From the NCBI RefSeq assembly GCF_014203595.1, contig NZ_JACHJK010000016.1:1-64000 (forward strand): a stretch of DNA of 64,000 nt, written 5' to 3'. Position numbers and translations under genes: made by a program. Below are positions 34,569 to 43,693 of the stretch, in pieces. This stretch comes from Streptomyces echinatus (GTDB taxonomy: Bacteria; Actinomycetota; Actinomycetes; Streptomycetales; Streptomycetaceae). Under the pieces are notes generated by a model that worked only from the letters and a program-made list of their open reading frames with translations, did no database searches and was not told the origin of the DNA. Every line of letters begins with the position of its first letter. Within the stretch, counting starts at the first letter, position 1.

Positions 34569-37109
34569 CTACGGGAAGGACGTCACCTTGGACGGGACCG
34601 TGCCGGTGCCCGAGGTGGGTGCGCCGGTGCTGTTCACGACGTGGGCGTACTGGCCCTTGCCGCCGAGGGAGATCACCTGCAGGTCGTGCATCCTGATCCC
34701 CGGTCTCGCGGGCACCTGGAAGCCGTGTGCCTGGACGATCGACGGGTCGGCCGTGTAGTTGCAGTAGCTTCCCAGGCCCCACGCCTCGTGGGCGGTGACG
34801 GAGTCGGCGACCTTGTAGGCCGCGTAGCCGGTGATGCCGTCGTGGGTGATGGCGGCGGCGTTCGGGGCGTCGTACGCCTTCTCGTTCTGGAAGAAGATCG
34901 TCCGGCCGCGTTCGCCGTTCCAGTAGACGTCGTACTTGTTGAAGTGCTCGACGAACAGGCCGGTGGCCAGGACGTCGTCGCCGTTCACGCGCAGGCCGTA
35001 GTCGGCGCGGTTGGTGTCCCAGCCGACGCCGCTGCCGTGGTCGGCACGCCAGATCCAGGTGTGGTCGATGACGACGTCGTCGCTGTTGACGACCACGGAG
35101 TCGGTGGCGAGCCCGGGGCCGGCGCCGCCGATGCGGACGAACACGTCCTGCATGGTGGTGGGGTTCGCCGAGTGGTCGGCGGTGGAGCCGGGCTCGCCGA
35201 TCCGCAGCAGGGTGGCGGAGTCGGCCGGGCCCGCGTCGATGAGGAACCCGGCGAGCCGCACGCCGTCGACGTCGGCGACGTGCATCGCGTCGACGCCGTT
35301 GTCGGGGACCAGGGTGGCGAGGCCGAGCCCGAGGACGACGGTGTTCGCGCGGGTGACGTCGATGGTCCGGTCGAGGTGGTAGACGCCGGGCGTGAACAGG
35401 AGGTTGAGGCCCTGGGCGAGGGCCGCGTCGATGGTGGCCGCCGTGGCACCGGGCTTGACGACGTAGAACTGGTCCAGCGGGAGGGAGGTGCCCGCGTCGG
35501 CCGGCCAGGAGACGCCCCGGGCGCCCGTGCGCTTGGCGGGGACGAACACCTTGTAGTCGCTGCCGTCCAGGTAGAGGAACGGCTTCTCACGCGAGACCGG
35601 GGTGGTGTCCAGCGTGGTGTACGGGCCGCTGTCGAAGTCGGTGGCGGGTGCGCCCTGGACTCCGGAGAAGGTCATGTTCCACACGCCGTTGGTCCAGCCG
35701 CCGACCGAGCTGTCGCGGGTGTACCACTGCTGCTGGGAGTACGGGCCGACCGTACCGTCGATCTTCGAGTCCGCGATGTAGCCGCCGGACGCCCAGCCGT
35801 AGCCGTTCGGGGCGAGGTTGAGGCCGCCCTTGACGTGGATCCGGCGGAAGGGTGCCGCCTGCGCGACCGCCCAGCGGTCGGTGCCGTTGGACGGCGTGAT
35901 GGCGAGGTTCTCCGCCGAGCGCCAGAAGTTCTGGGTGGCGTTGCCGTTGAACCAGCCGGCGTCGACGGTCACGTCACCGTTGATCTGGGTGTCGTCGGGG
36001 TTCAGGCCGAGGCCCGAGATCGAGGTGTAGAACCCGATCTGGGCGTTGATGCCGTTGTAGGTGCCGGGCTTGAGCAGGAACTGGTAGCGGCCGGTGCCGA
36101 ACTGGGCGGATTCCTGCTGGGCGAAGACCTGGTCGAACTTCTGCTGGAGGTTGGGCGTGGAGGGGTCGACGACGATGACGTTCGGGCCGAGGTCGCCGCC
36201 GCCCTGGACCGGCGGGACGCCGGTGGTGCCCGTGTGCACGGCGACCTCCCACAGGGAGTAGCCGTAGCCGGTGGCGCGGGCGGTGCCGTGGATCCGGACG
36301 TACCGGCCGGAGCCGCTGACGTCGTACGACGCCTTGCCGCCGCTCGCGCCGGTGACGCTCCGGAGCGTGTTCCAGCTCTGGCCGTCGGTGGAGGCCTGGA
36401 TCTGGAAGTCCTTGGCGTAGGCGGCCTCCCAGTTCAGGTCGACCCCGCACAGGTCCTGGACGGAGCCGAGGTCCACCTGGAGCCACTGGGGGTCGGCGGC
36501 CTGGCTGGACCAGCGGGTCGCGGTGTTGCCGTCGAAGGCGGCGGAGGCGGGTGTGCCGGCGTTCTCGGTGGAGGAGGCCGTGGCGGGCCTGCCCTGGGCG
36601 GCGTCGGCGGTGCCGCAGCCGGTCTGGCCGCCGTCCGTGCTGCCGAACACCTGGAACTCCCAGAGGGAGTAGCCCCACTGGGTGGCCCGGTGCACGCCGA
36701 GCATCCGGACGTAGCGGCCGCGGCCTGACACGTCGAGCGTGTCGACGCCGCCGTCGGAGCCGGTGACGGACTTCAGGTCGGTCCAGGTGGTGCCGTCCGC
36801 GGATATCTGGACCTTGTAGTCCTTGCCGTAGGCGGCCTCCCAGTCGAGGACCACCCGGGTGACGGCGGTGGTGCCGCCGAGGTCGACCCGGAACCACTGG
36901 TCGTCGCCGGCGGCCGAGGACCAGCGGGTCCCGGTGTCGCCGTCGACGGCCTGGGCGGCGGCGGTGCCGTTGTTCTCCTGGGACGACGCGGTGGCCGTCT
37001 TCCCCTGGGACAGGGGGATCTCGGCCGCGGTGGCCGAGGGGTGCGTGGCGGGCAGGACGATCAGCGCGGCCGCGGCGGACAGCGCGACGCCCAGCGATCT
37101 CCATCTCAT
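34569..37109 (-). CDS. Secreted protein with two discoidin (F5/8C) domains and a beta-helix
   Basis: This is an 846-residue exported protein. A Sec signal (RSLGVALSAAAALIVLPATH) is followed by two F5/8 type C/CBM32-like domains (about 35-175 and 180-315). Both carry the same pattern: ATASSxExNGT, DGxTxTRWSS, QWxxVDLG, and WGYSLWEFQVFG/YGYSLWEVAVHTG. The rest (about 325-846) is a right-handed beta-helix resembling GH55 or pectate-lyase-3 proteins, with VVDPSTPNLQQKFDQVF and YHLDRTIDVTRANTVVLG. It probably binds and cuts a polysaccharide outside the cell; the substrate is unknown. Start ATG 37109; an upstream in-frame start at 37154 is possible. Confidence 0.75.
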   Translation of the reverse strand: MRWRSLGVALSAAAALIVLPATHPSATAAEIPLSQGKTATASSQENNGTAAAQAVDGDTGTRWSSAAGDDQWFRVDLGGTTAVTRVVLDWEAAYGKDYKVQISADGTTWTDLKSVTGSDGGVDTLDVSGRGRYVRMLGVHRATQWGYSLWEFQVFGSTDGGQTGCGTADAAQGRPATASSTENAGTPASAAFDGNTATRWSSQAADPQWLQVDLGSVQDLCGVDLNWEAAYAKDFQIQASTDGQSWNTLRSVTGASGGKASYDVSGSGRYVRIHGTARATGYGYSLWEVAVHTGTTGVPPVQGGGDLGPNVIVVDPSTPNLQQKFDQVFAQQESAQFGTGRYQFLLKPGTYNGINAQIGFYTSISGLGLNPDDTQINGDVTVDAGWFNGNATQNFWRSAENLAITPSNGTDRWAVAQAAPFRRIHVKGGLNLAPNGYGWASGGYIADSKIDGTVGPYSQQQWYTRDSSVGGWTNGVWNMTFSGVQGAPATDFDSGPYTTLDTTPVSREKPFLYLDGSDYKVFVPAKRTGARGVSWPADAGTSLPLDQFYVVKPGATAATIDAALAQGLNLLFTPGVYHLDRTIDVTRANTVVLGLGLATLVPDNGVDAMHVADVDGVRLAGFLIDAGPADSATLLRIGEPGSTADHSANPTTMQDVFVRIGGAGPGLATDSVVVNSDDVVIDHTWIWRADHGSGVGWDTNRADYGLRVNGDDVLATGLFVEHFNKYDVYWNGERGRTIFFQNEKAYDAPNAAAITHDGITGYAAYKVADSVTAHEAWGLGSYCNYTADPSIVQAHGFQVPARPGIRMHDLQVISLGGKGQYAHVVNSTGAPTSGTGTVPSKVTSFP

Positions 37110-37160
37110 TCGGCGGCTCCAGACGAGTGCGGGGGTCGAACGACTCGACCCCACGGCTTA

Positions 37161-37187
37161 GTTCATGTTTTGATTTAAGTGATGAAC
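37161..37187. promoter_or_regulatory. GTTCAT-N15-ATGAAC dyad upstream of the beta-helix gene
   Basis: Perfect six-base arms separated by 15 bases, in an AT-rich stretch about 50-80 bp before the start codon of the discoidin/beta-helix gene. It has the look of an operator for a sugar-responsive repressor. The regulator is not identifiable in the window. Confidence 0.5.
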
Positions 37188-37250
37188 CAAGCGGGCCACA
37201 AGCCTTCGGAAGTCATCTCCTTCAACTGATGTGCCGGACCGGCACTTTGC

Positions 37251-38066
37251 TCAACGCGACCGGGACGTCCCGGCCTTGACCGACTCCAGCAGGGCGGCGT
37301 GGGTCCCGGTGTCGGCCGCCGCGATCAGCCCGCCCGCGCCGGTGTGCAGCGGCTCGCCGTACAGGCCGGTGACCGTGCAGCCCGCCGCGCGGCACAGCGC
37401 GATGCCCGCGGCGAAGTGCACGCTGTCGGCGAGGTGTCCGTCGGTGACGTAGGCGGCCCGGCGTCCGGCGGCGACCCAGGCCACCGCGAGGGTGCTGGAG
37501 ATCACCCGGGGCCGGAACCGCTCCGCGAAACCGGGGTCGGCGAGCAGGCGGACCGCATGGAACCGGGGCGCGTTCGGGAACGGAGGATCGAGGTTGACGT
37601 CCACCAGCGCGGACCCGGCCGACGGACTCAGTTCCGCGTCGTCGCCGTCCCGGCGGACCCGGGCCCGCTCGCCGTCGGTCCAGAAGACCTCGCCGCTGAA
37701 CGGGTCGGCCGTCGCCGCCGCGGTGACCTCCCGGCCCACCCGCAGGGCGACGTTCACACCGACGAGCATGTTCTGCACGGCGTAGTTGAGCGTGCCGCAC
37801 AGCGGGTCGACCAGCCAGCGGCGGCCGGCGCCGGCGGCGCCGGTGCGTCCGCTCTCCTCGGCCGTGACCGCGTCCCCGGGGCGGGCGGCGCGCAGGACGT
37901 CCAGGATGGCCCGCTCGGCGGCGAGGTCCGCCTCCGTCGCGAAGTCGCCGCCGGACTTCGCGTAGTGGTCCAGCCGCCGGCCGTACAGCTCGCGGACCAC
38001 CGCCGCACCGGCCTGGGCCGCGGTCACGGCCACCTGGGCGTCCGACGCCCCGTTGCTGATCGACAT
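37251..38066 (-). CDS. Inositol-monophosphatase-like protein with altered metal motif
   Basis: This is a 271-residue IMPase-fold protein: DFATEADLAAERAIL (metal Glu region earlier in TAEESG), WLVDPLCGTLNYAV, and a C-terminal segment with YVTDGHLADSVHFAAGIAL. The classic motif is DPxDGT; here the second Asp is Cys (DPLCGT), and the C-terminal WDxA-type motif reads HLADSVHFAAG. With an altered metal site, activity may be lower or different from inositol phosphatase. The other possibility is a substrate shift in an actinobacterial subfamily. ATG 38066 with no obvious operon partner. Confidence 0.7.
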   Translation of the reverse strand: MSISNGASDAQVAVTAAQAGAAVVRELYGRRLDHYAKSGGDFATEADLAAERAILDVLRAARPGDAVTAEESGRTGAAGAGRRWLVDPLCGTLNYAVQNMLVGVNVALRVGREVTAAATADPFSGEVFWTDGERARVRRDGDDAELSPSAGSALVDVNLDPPFPNAPRFHAVRLLADPGFAERFRPRVISSTLAVAWVAAGRRAAYVTDGHLADSVHFAAGIALCRAAGCTVTGLYGEPLHTGAGGLIAAADTGTHAALLESVKAGTSRSR

Positions 38067-38140
38067 GGCCGCAGGATACGGGGGCCCACGGACCCGGTCG
38101 CGTCCGGGCCCGGAGCCGGCGCGGCGGGAGCACGCACCTG

Positions 38141-38176
38141 CCGCCGCGAGGTCGCCGTCCGGCGACGTCGCGGCGG
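38141..38176. terminator. Terminator between the ricin-domain gene and the IMPase-like gene
   Basis: A 17-bp stem with one mismatch (CCGCCGCGAGGTCGCCG on one side) and a two-base loop, directly after the minus-strand stop of the upstream gene. Confidence 0.7.
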
Positions 38177-38186
38177 GCGGGGGGCC

Positions 38187-39980
38187 TCAGCCCTTGGCGG
38201 GGGTGAAGGACAGGGTCTGTTCGGCCGCGGTGCGTCCGTCGCCGAGGGAACCGGTGCCGGTGTCCGTCCAGGTGCGCGGCGGCGTGGTCTCGGCGAGGCG
38301 GCCGGAGGCGGCGGAGAGGCCGAGCACGAGGCCGCTGTAGCGGTTGACCAGGCGGTATCCGCCGGCGGACGCGGCGGGGATCACGAACCACTGCTGTCCG
38401 ACGGCCGGTCCGCCGGCCCGGGCCACGCCGGCCGTGGGCTTGGCACCCCAGGCACGGCCGGCCGTCCTCGTGGAGTCGACGCCCAGCAGCCGGCCGGTCG
38501 CCGCGTTGGTGAGGGTGAAGGCGCCGTCGCCCGTCGGGGTGAAGGACCATGTGGCCCGGGCGGAGCGGGTGGCGCCCGCCGTCGAGGTGACGGCGGAGCC
38601 GCCGGACGCCTGGACGAGGATCCGGCCCGTGCCGGCGGCGATGCGGTACCCGCGGCCGGTGTCCACGGGCGGGGCGGCCGGGGCGGAGGAGTCGAGGGTG
38701 AGGTCGACGTACTCTCCGGAGGAGTCGTGGGAACAGCCGAAGGAGCAGTAGGCGCGGAAGGTCTTCCCGACGACCGCGGAGCCGGTGCGGCCGACGCGGT
38801 CCAGGAACCAGCGGTACCAGGAGGCGGTGGTGTAGTCGCCCGTGTCGCCGAGGAGTTCCCACTTCTGGCCGGCCAGGTCGTCGGTGGCGTACAGGTACTG
38901 CGGTGCGTCGCCGCTCTGGTCGACGGCCTGCGGTGTGCCGATGTAGCGGCCGAGGTAGGCGTCGTAGGCGATGTTCATCACGAACAGCGGTGAGGTCGGG
39001 GGCATTTCGCCGGCCGCGATCTGTTCGGCGGCGGTGCCGGTGTTCGCCGGGTCGTACTCGGCGGAGACGGGGGTGTAGCCGGTGGGGTGGCCGGCGTCGA
39101 CGGGGACGATGTTGCTCTCCCGGCCGCTCGTGCCGGGCTGGGACCAGGCGCCGTCGTACCACTTGCGCCAGGAGCCGGGGGCCATCTTCGCGGCGATCGG
39201 GGCACGGGCCACATGCTCGTAGAACGCCTTCCAGCCGCCGCTCTTGTCGACGATCCGCGAGCCGTAATAGACGTAGAAGTAGCCGGAGGCGGTGTCGGCG
39301 AACAGCCGCTGGTCGCCGTCGCCGTAGGAGTACGTCTGGTGCGGGAAGGCCGTGGTGTCGGCGCGCTTCGTGCTGTACGGCGAGGTGATCACATGGTCCT
39401 TGACGGTCCAGGTGCGGCCCCGGTCGGTGGAGACGGCGTAGTCGATGGCGTCGTAGTGCAGCCCGTCGCCGAAGGGCTGTGGCGTGAACTCGTTGTGCAC
39501 CAGGCCGTACCAGTCACCGGTGTCGGGGTCGATCCACACGCCGGACAGGTCGCAGTAGTTCCGCTGCGCGTAGCCCGAGCCGCTCGGGGCGTAGGTCGCC
39601 TCGCGGCCGGTGGGGCTGTTGTTGCAACGCCAGGTGGTGTCGTCGTTGCGGTCGGCGGGGTTGGCCGGGTTCACGGCCTCGCTGAGCTTCTTGTCGTACG
39701 TCGCCGAGTCGAAGTCCCTGCCGGTGTAGAAGTCCCAGACCCGTGGGTCGTCGGCGCCGTAGAGCGCGGCGGACTGCTGGTAGTGGAAGGTGCCGTCCCG
39801 GTCGAGGTACGGGGTGGCGGGGGTGTCCGTGGGGTGGGTGAACGGTACCGGGGTTCCCACGGTCACGGTGTAGCCGGTGCCGGAGGGGGGCGCGGCCTGT
39901 GCGGGGGACACGGTGCCGCCGCCCAGGACGAGGGCGACGGCGGCGGCCACGGCGCCGCCTGCTCTGCTCAACAGTCGCAC
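38187..39980 (-). CDS. Secreted protein with C-terminal ricin-type lectin domain
   Basis: This is a 597-residue secreted protein. GTG 39980, with AGGAGCT upstream, gives a signal peptide (LLSRAGGAVAAAVALVLGGG). The first 440 residues look like a five-bladed propeller or sialidase-like fold with Trp/Tyr-rich blades (YAVSTDRGRTWTVKDHV, FVMNIAYDAYLGRYIG, LYATDDLAGQKWELLG). The last 140 residues are a beta-trefoil ricin-type module (YRIAAGTGRILVQASGG, FTLTNAATGRLLG, YRLVNRYSGLVLGLS). A glycoside hydrolase role is likely by architecture, but catalytic residues cannot be pinned down. Confidence 0.65.
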   Translation of the reverse strand: MRLLSRAGGAVAAAVALVLGGGTVSPAQAAPPSGTGYTVTVGTPVPFTHPTDTPATPYLDRDGTFHYQQSAALYGADDPRVWDFYTGRDFDSATYDKKLSEAVNPANPADRNDDTTWRCNNSPTGREATYAPSGSGYAQRNYCDLSGVWIDPDTGDWYGLVHNEFTPQPFGDGLHYDAIDYAVSTDRGRTWTVKDHVITSPYSTKRADTTAFPHQTYSYGDGDQRLFADTASGYFYVYYGSRIVDKSGGWKAFYEHVARAPIAAKMAPGSWRKWYDGAWSQPGTSGRESNIVPVDAGHPTGYTPVSAEYDPANTGTAAEQIAAGEMPPTSPLFVMNIAYDAYLGRYIGTPQAVDQSGDAPQYLYATDDLAGQKWELLGDTGDYTTASWYRWFLDRVGRTGSAVVGKTFRAYCSFGCSHDSSGEYVDLTLDSSAPAAPPVDTGRGYRIAAGTGRILVQASGGSAVTSTAGATRSARATWSFTPTGDGAFTLTNAATGRLLGVDSTRTAGRAWGAKPTAGVARAGGPAVGQQWFVIPAASAGGYRLVNRYSGLVLGLSAASGRLAETTPPRTWTDTGTGSLGDGRTAAEQTLSFTPAKG

Positions 39981-40161
39981 GGGAGCTCCTAGTTGCCGAA
40001 GGTCCGGTTGCACGGAACGATCCGGCCCCCGGCGTCGCCCCGGCAATGGATTCCCGTACGCCGCTTCTTGCACTTTCGCGCGTGCATTCCCGACCGTGCG
40101 ACCACGTTCGCGCAGGGTTCGATGCGCGCAGGGTTCGACCGGAGCGGGCACTCCTTCCGGG

Positions 40162-41325
40162 TCAGTGCGGCTCGGACGGCACGGCGCTCAGGGGGGTGTC
40201 CCAGGCCAGTTGGCCGAGGAGCCGCTCGTCCGGCCCGGTGGGACGGGCCATGACGGGGGCCGGGCCGGACGGTGTGCGGGTGCCGCGGGACAGGCCGCCG
40301 CTGACCGTGATGTTGTGCTCCGCGCGCGGCCGCCGGTGCCGCTCGTACTCGGCGAACGCGGCCTCCGGCGCGGGCAGGTCGCGCAGTGCCTTGGCCAGGA
40401 CGACGGCGTCCTCCAGGGCCATCGAGGCACCCTGGCCGGTGGCCGGGGAGGCCGCGTGGGCCGAGTCGCCGACGAGCAGGACACGTCCGGTGTGCCAGGG
40501 CGTGCCGAGCGGCAGCTCCGTGGCGTTGGTGACCATGATCGCGTCGGCGGAGCCGTCGACCAGCCCGGCGGCGGGCGTGGCGTCCTCGCGCAGCAGCGGG
40601 AGAAGTTGCTCGCGCAGCACGTCGGGCGGCGCCGGGGGCGCCCCGGCGGGCAGCGGCTCGCCGCCGGCGCGGGCGAACCAGTACGTCTCCCCCGCCGGGG
40701 ACACCGCGTACCCGAAGGCGGTCCCGCTGCCCCGCACCATGGTGATGGCGCCGTCCGGGCCGGGTGCGGGCGTGCCGGCGTAGCCGTAGTAGACGCGCTG
40801 GCCGGCGTACACGGGCCGTACGCCGGGCGTGAGCAGCCGGCGTACGGTGGAGTTCAGTCCGTCGGCTCCGAGGAGCAGGTCTCCGGTGGCCGTGGTGCCG
40901 TCGGCGAAGCGGGCGGTCACACCGTCGGGGCCGTCCGCCACGGACACCAGCCTGGCGCCGTGGCGCAGCCGGATGCCGCGCCCGACCGCCTCGTCCTGCA
41001 GGGCCGCGTTCAGCTCGCCCCGGCGCAGACAGCGGTAGCGCAGGGCGGGGTCGTCCGTCTCGCCCATCGGTACGTGCGTCACCTCGGTCCCCCGGCCGTC
41101 CAGCAGCCGCAGTGAAGTCAGCGGAAAACCGACGGCCGTGACGGCTTCGGTGGCGTCCAGTTCGGCGAGCGCGCGCATGCCGTTGCTCGCCAGGGTCAGG
41201 AAGGCGCCGAGGTCCTCGGCCGTGTCCGGGTGGGCCTCGAACACGGAGACGTCGAAGCCGGCCTTGTGCAGCCCCAGGGCGGTCGCGGTCCCCGCGATGC
41301 CACCGCCGATCACCAGTACCCTCAT
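40162..41325 (-). CDS. FAD-dependent aromatic-type monooxygenase
   Basis: This is a 387-residue group A flavoprotein monooxygenase. The N-terminal Rossmann motif is VLVIGGGIAGTATALGL, with a DG motif LLLGADGLNSTVRRLL in the middle and the GD motif VLLVGDSAHAASPATGQGAS near 280. These enzymes hydroxylate aromatic or polyketide substrates using NAD(P)H and O2. Neighbours are unrelated hydrolases, so no pathway can be given. ATG 41325. Confidence 0.85.
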   Translation of the reverse strand: MRVLVIGGGIAGTATALGLHKAGFDVSVFEAHPDTAEDLGAFLTLASNGMRALAELDATEAVTAVGFPLTSLRLLDGRGTEVTHVPMGETDDPALRYRCLRRGELNAALQDEAVGRGIRLRHGARLVSVADGPDGVTARFADGTTATGDLLLGADGLNSTVRRLLTPGVRPVYAGQRVYYGYAGTPAPGPDGAITMVRGSGTAFGYAVSPAGETYWFARAGGEPLPAGAPPAPPDVLREQLLPLLREDATPAAGLVDGSADAIMVTNATELPLGTPWHTGRVLLVGDSAHAASPATGQGASMALEDAVVLAKALRDLPAPEAAFAEYERHRRPRAEHNITVSGGLSRGTRTPSGPAPVMARPTGPDERLLGQLAWDTPLSAVPSEPH

Positions 41326-41511
41326 CGCATCCGCTCCGGTCGCCTGCCGCCTCCGCGCGCCGGCAGTGGTGGCGACCATCTAAGGGCAGCGGGGGCCGCG
41401 CCGGGGCGTGCGGGGCCGAGATCCGGACACGGCCGGCGGGCGGGGGACCGGGCCCGGGCACCGCCGGTGGGCGGTGGCGGACGCGCGGAGGGTAGTGGCC
41501 CCGAGGGGTCG

Positions 41512-43212
41512 TCAGCGCTTCGGCAGGATCTGGACGGTGTCTCCGACCGTGCGTTCGCCGGCGGCGTCGGACGGATGGTTGACCAGCTTGCCGTTGACGG
41601 TCATCGCGGTGGAGCCGCCGCCGTCGAGGTTGATCGCCTGCACGGCGCCGAGCGACTTCATGAAGGCGGCGGACTCGTAGACGGTGAACCCTTCGCTGCC
41701 GTTCGTCAGTCGCCCGTCCACCGTGACCAGGAGCAGCCGGCCCAGCTTGTCGATGCCCGCGAGGGTGCGCGGCTGACGGACGCTGGCCCACGCATATCCG
41801 AAGGAGGTGTACGGGGGGTCGACGAAGCCCTCGGCGGCGGCGTCGATGTCGATGCTGCCGTCCTTCACCAGGGTCGGGGCCGCGCTGACGATCGAGTCGC
41901 CCGCGCCGAGCACGACGCGCTCGCCCTCCGCCGTCCGGATGACCTCGTCGACCCGGACGCGGCTGTGCGGCTTGGCATGCGTCTTCAGCCAGTCGGCCGC
42001 CCGTCCGATGCCCTGCAGCACGTGTCCGCCGCTGGGTACGTGACCGCCGCGCGCGCCGACGGACACGACGGTGCCGGATGCGTTCAGCACGACCTGCACG
42101 CCGGCTCCGGTGGGCAGGGCGGCCCGGAAGGCGGGCGTGAACTGGACCATGTCGTTGGCGAGTTGGCAGGTCACGTCCTGCCAGGGCAGTTCGCTGGGCG
42201 TGGTGCCGGGACGACCGCAGTTCCGGACCGTGCCGGGCACCCGGTTGATGCCCTGGATGCGGTAGGCGGCCGTGCCCGACCGGGCGGTGACGGTGGTCGT
42301 GAGGTCCGCCATGCGGTAGCCGCGGCCCCCGTCCTCGATGATCAGCGCGGAGCGGGAGCCCGCCGCCATCGACTCCAGTTCGCCCCGGTAGGCGCCGATG
42401 CCGGCCATGGTGCCCGGCACGCCGTCGCGGGCCGTCATCACGAAGAAGCCACCGTTGACCCCGACCAGCGACTTCATCTTCCGGGCCACCGCGGAGGTGG
42501 TCTCGCGCTGGGCCACGTTGCCGTCGTGCGTGGCTTCGACCCTGCCCTTCAGGGTCTTCGGGTCGATGACCGCCACGTGGATGTTCTCCCGGTCGGCCGG
42601 CTCCTGGACGTCGTATCCGGTCCAGGAGAGCGTCGCGTGGAACCCGGCCCTGACGACGGCCGACGCGGCCTTCTTCGCCTCCGCCTGGGTGGCGAAACGG
42701 CCGGTGCGGACGCGGTATCCCATCAGCCCGTGCGGGGTGTCGGCGTAGCGGGGCCACTGGACGCTCTCGGTCCGGGGCCGCAGGCCGGCCGCGGTCAGCT
42801 TGCGCGCCGTGTCGTCGGCCCATGTGCGGGTGCCGACCTCGGCCCAGGCCATGGGCGAGTCCGGGTCGTTCGAGTCCCACCGGGACTTGGCCGGGGCCTG
42901 GACGGTGACCGTCCAGGAGTGTTTCGTGCCGGGGTGCAGGATGACGCCGGTGCGGACCGTGACGCCGGGAGCGAGCGTCCTCGATGTCCACCGGGCGGTC
43001 GTCGTGCTCTGCGCGGTACGCACGAGCTGCGCGGTGTGGGCGGCGTGGGCGGTGTGCGCGGTGTTCGAGGCGGGTTCCGAACCCGCCTCCGCCGCGCTGA
43101 AGAGGAGGAGGAACGGTGCCGTCACGGCGAGCACGACGGTTGTCGCGAGCCGCGCGCGGACACGAGTGGTGTTTTGTGCAACACCCTGGACATGGGTTTG
43201 ACGCATGCGCAT
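41512..43212 (-). CDS. Exported phosphodiester glycosidase (NAGPA) with SPOR domain
   Basis: This is a 566-residue protein. A signal/anchor region (LATTVVLAVTAPFLLLFSAA) is followed by a Thr/Ala-rich stretch. A SPOR-like segment lies near 150-200 (YRVRTGRFATQAEAKKAAS), which in other proteins binds denuded peptidoglycan. Residues 210-560 form the NAGPA domain (VNGGFFVMTARDGVPGTMAG, INLDGGGSTAMTVNG), a phosphodiester glycosidase fold. It may trim GlcNAc-phosphate linkages in cell-wall polymers. The start at 43212 (MRMRQTHV) is preferred over the longer frame because GTGAGG precedes it. Confidence 0.8.
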   Translation of the reverse strand: MRMRQTHVQGVAQNTTRVRARLATTVVLAVTAPFLLLFSAAEAGSEPASNTAHTAHAAHTAQLVRTAQSTTTARWTSRTLAPGVTVRTGVILHPGTKHSWTVTVQAPAKSRWDSNDPDSPMAWAEVGTRTWADDTARKLTAAGLRPRTESVQWPRYADTPHGLMGYRVRTGRFATQAEAKKAASAVVRAGFHATLSWTGYDVQEPADRENIHVAVIDPKTLKGRVEATHDGNVAQRETTSAVARKMKSLVGVNGGFFVMTARDGVPGTMAGIGAYRGELESMAAGSRSALIIEDGGRGYRMADLTTTVTARSGTAAYRIQGINRVPGTVRNCGRPGTTPSELPWQDVTCQLANDMVQFTPAFRAALPTGAGVQVVLNASGTVVSVGARGGHVPSGGHVLQGIGRAADWLKTHAKPHSRVRVDEVIRTAEGERVVLGAGDSIVSAAPTLVKDGSIDIDAAAEGFVDPPYTSFGYAWASVRQPRTLAGIDKLGRLLLVTVDGRLTNGSEGFTVYESAAFMKSLGAVQAINLDGGGSTAMTVNGKLVNHPSDAAGERTVGDTVQILPKR

Positions 43213-43693
43213 GCACCTCACGAATGGTCTGGCGCGACAACGCACCTCGGCAGCTGTCGTCTACTTCACCGGCCGTAGGTGACGACCACCGTCTCGTGAG
43301 CCGAAGTAATCACGACAGGCATATGAACTCGACAGCGCCGAAGGGGGATCGAACGATTTCTTCCCGCGCCGTCGACAACGCACGCGGCCGACCGGGTGAC
43401 TATTTTCGCCGAATGGGGAGGAATCCCGCGCCGGACACGCCGGAACACACGCGAACGGCGGCGCGCAGGGGGCGCCGGGGAAACCGGGCCGTCCGCCGGC
43501 CGCGCGGGCGGTCGGCGGCGCGCACACTGTCGTGCGGGCCGGTCTCGTGGATCCCCGGCACCGTGCGCCGGCCACCACCGCTCGGCGCGGGGCCGTCGCA
43601 CGAGCCGTCGCCGAGGCACGCGCCGGTTGCGCTGTGCGCCGACACGCCCCCCGTGCGAAGCGTTGTCACCGGTGAAGTGGGTACGTCCCGGCC
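43213..43693. other. Intergenic region between NAGPA gene and ppx
   Basis: About 480 bp divergent spacer. The part 43265-43420 is AT-richer than its flanks and likely holds the promoter of the NAGPA gene. Open frames here are Arg-rich shadows. No known motif was recognised. Confidence 0.4.

Noticed and set aside
39989..43240. 1083-residue minus-strand open frame
   Set aside because: Arg/His/Pro-rich shadow of the FAD monooxygenase and NAGPA genes in another frame.
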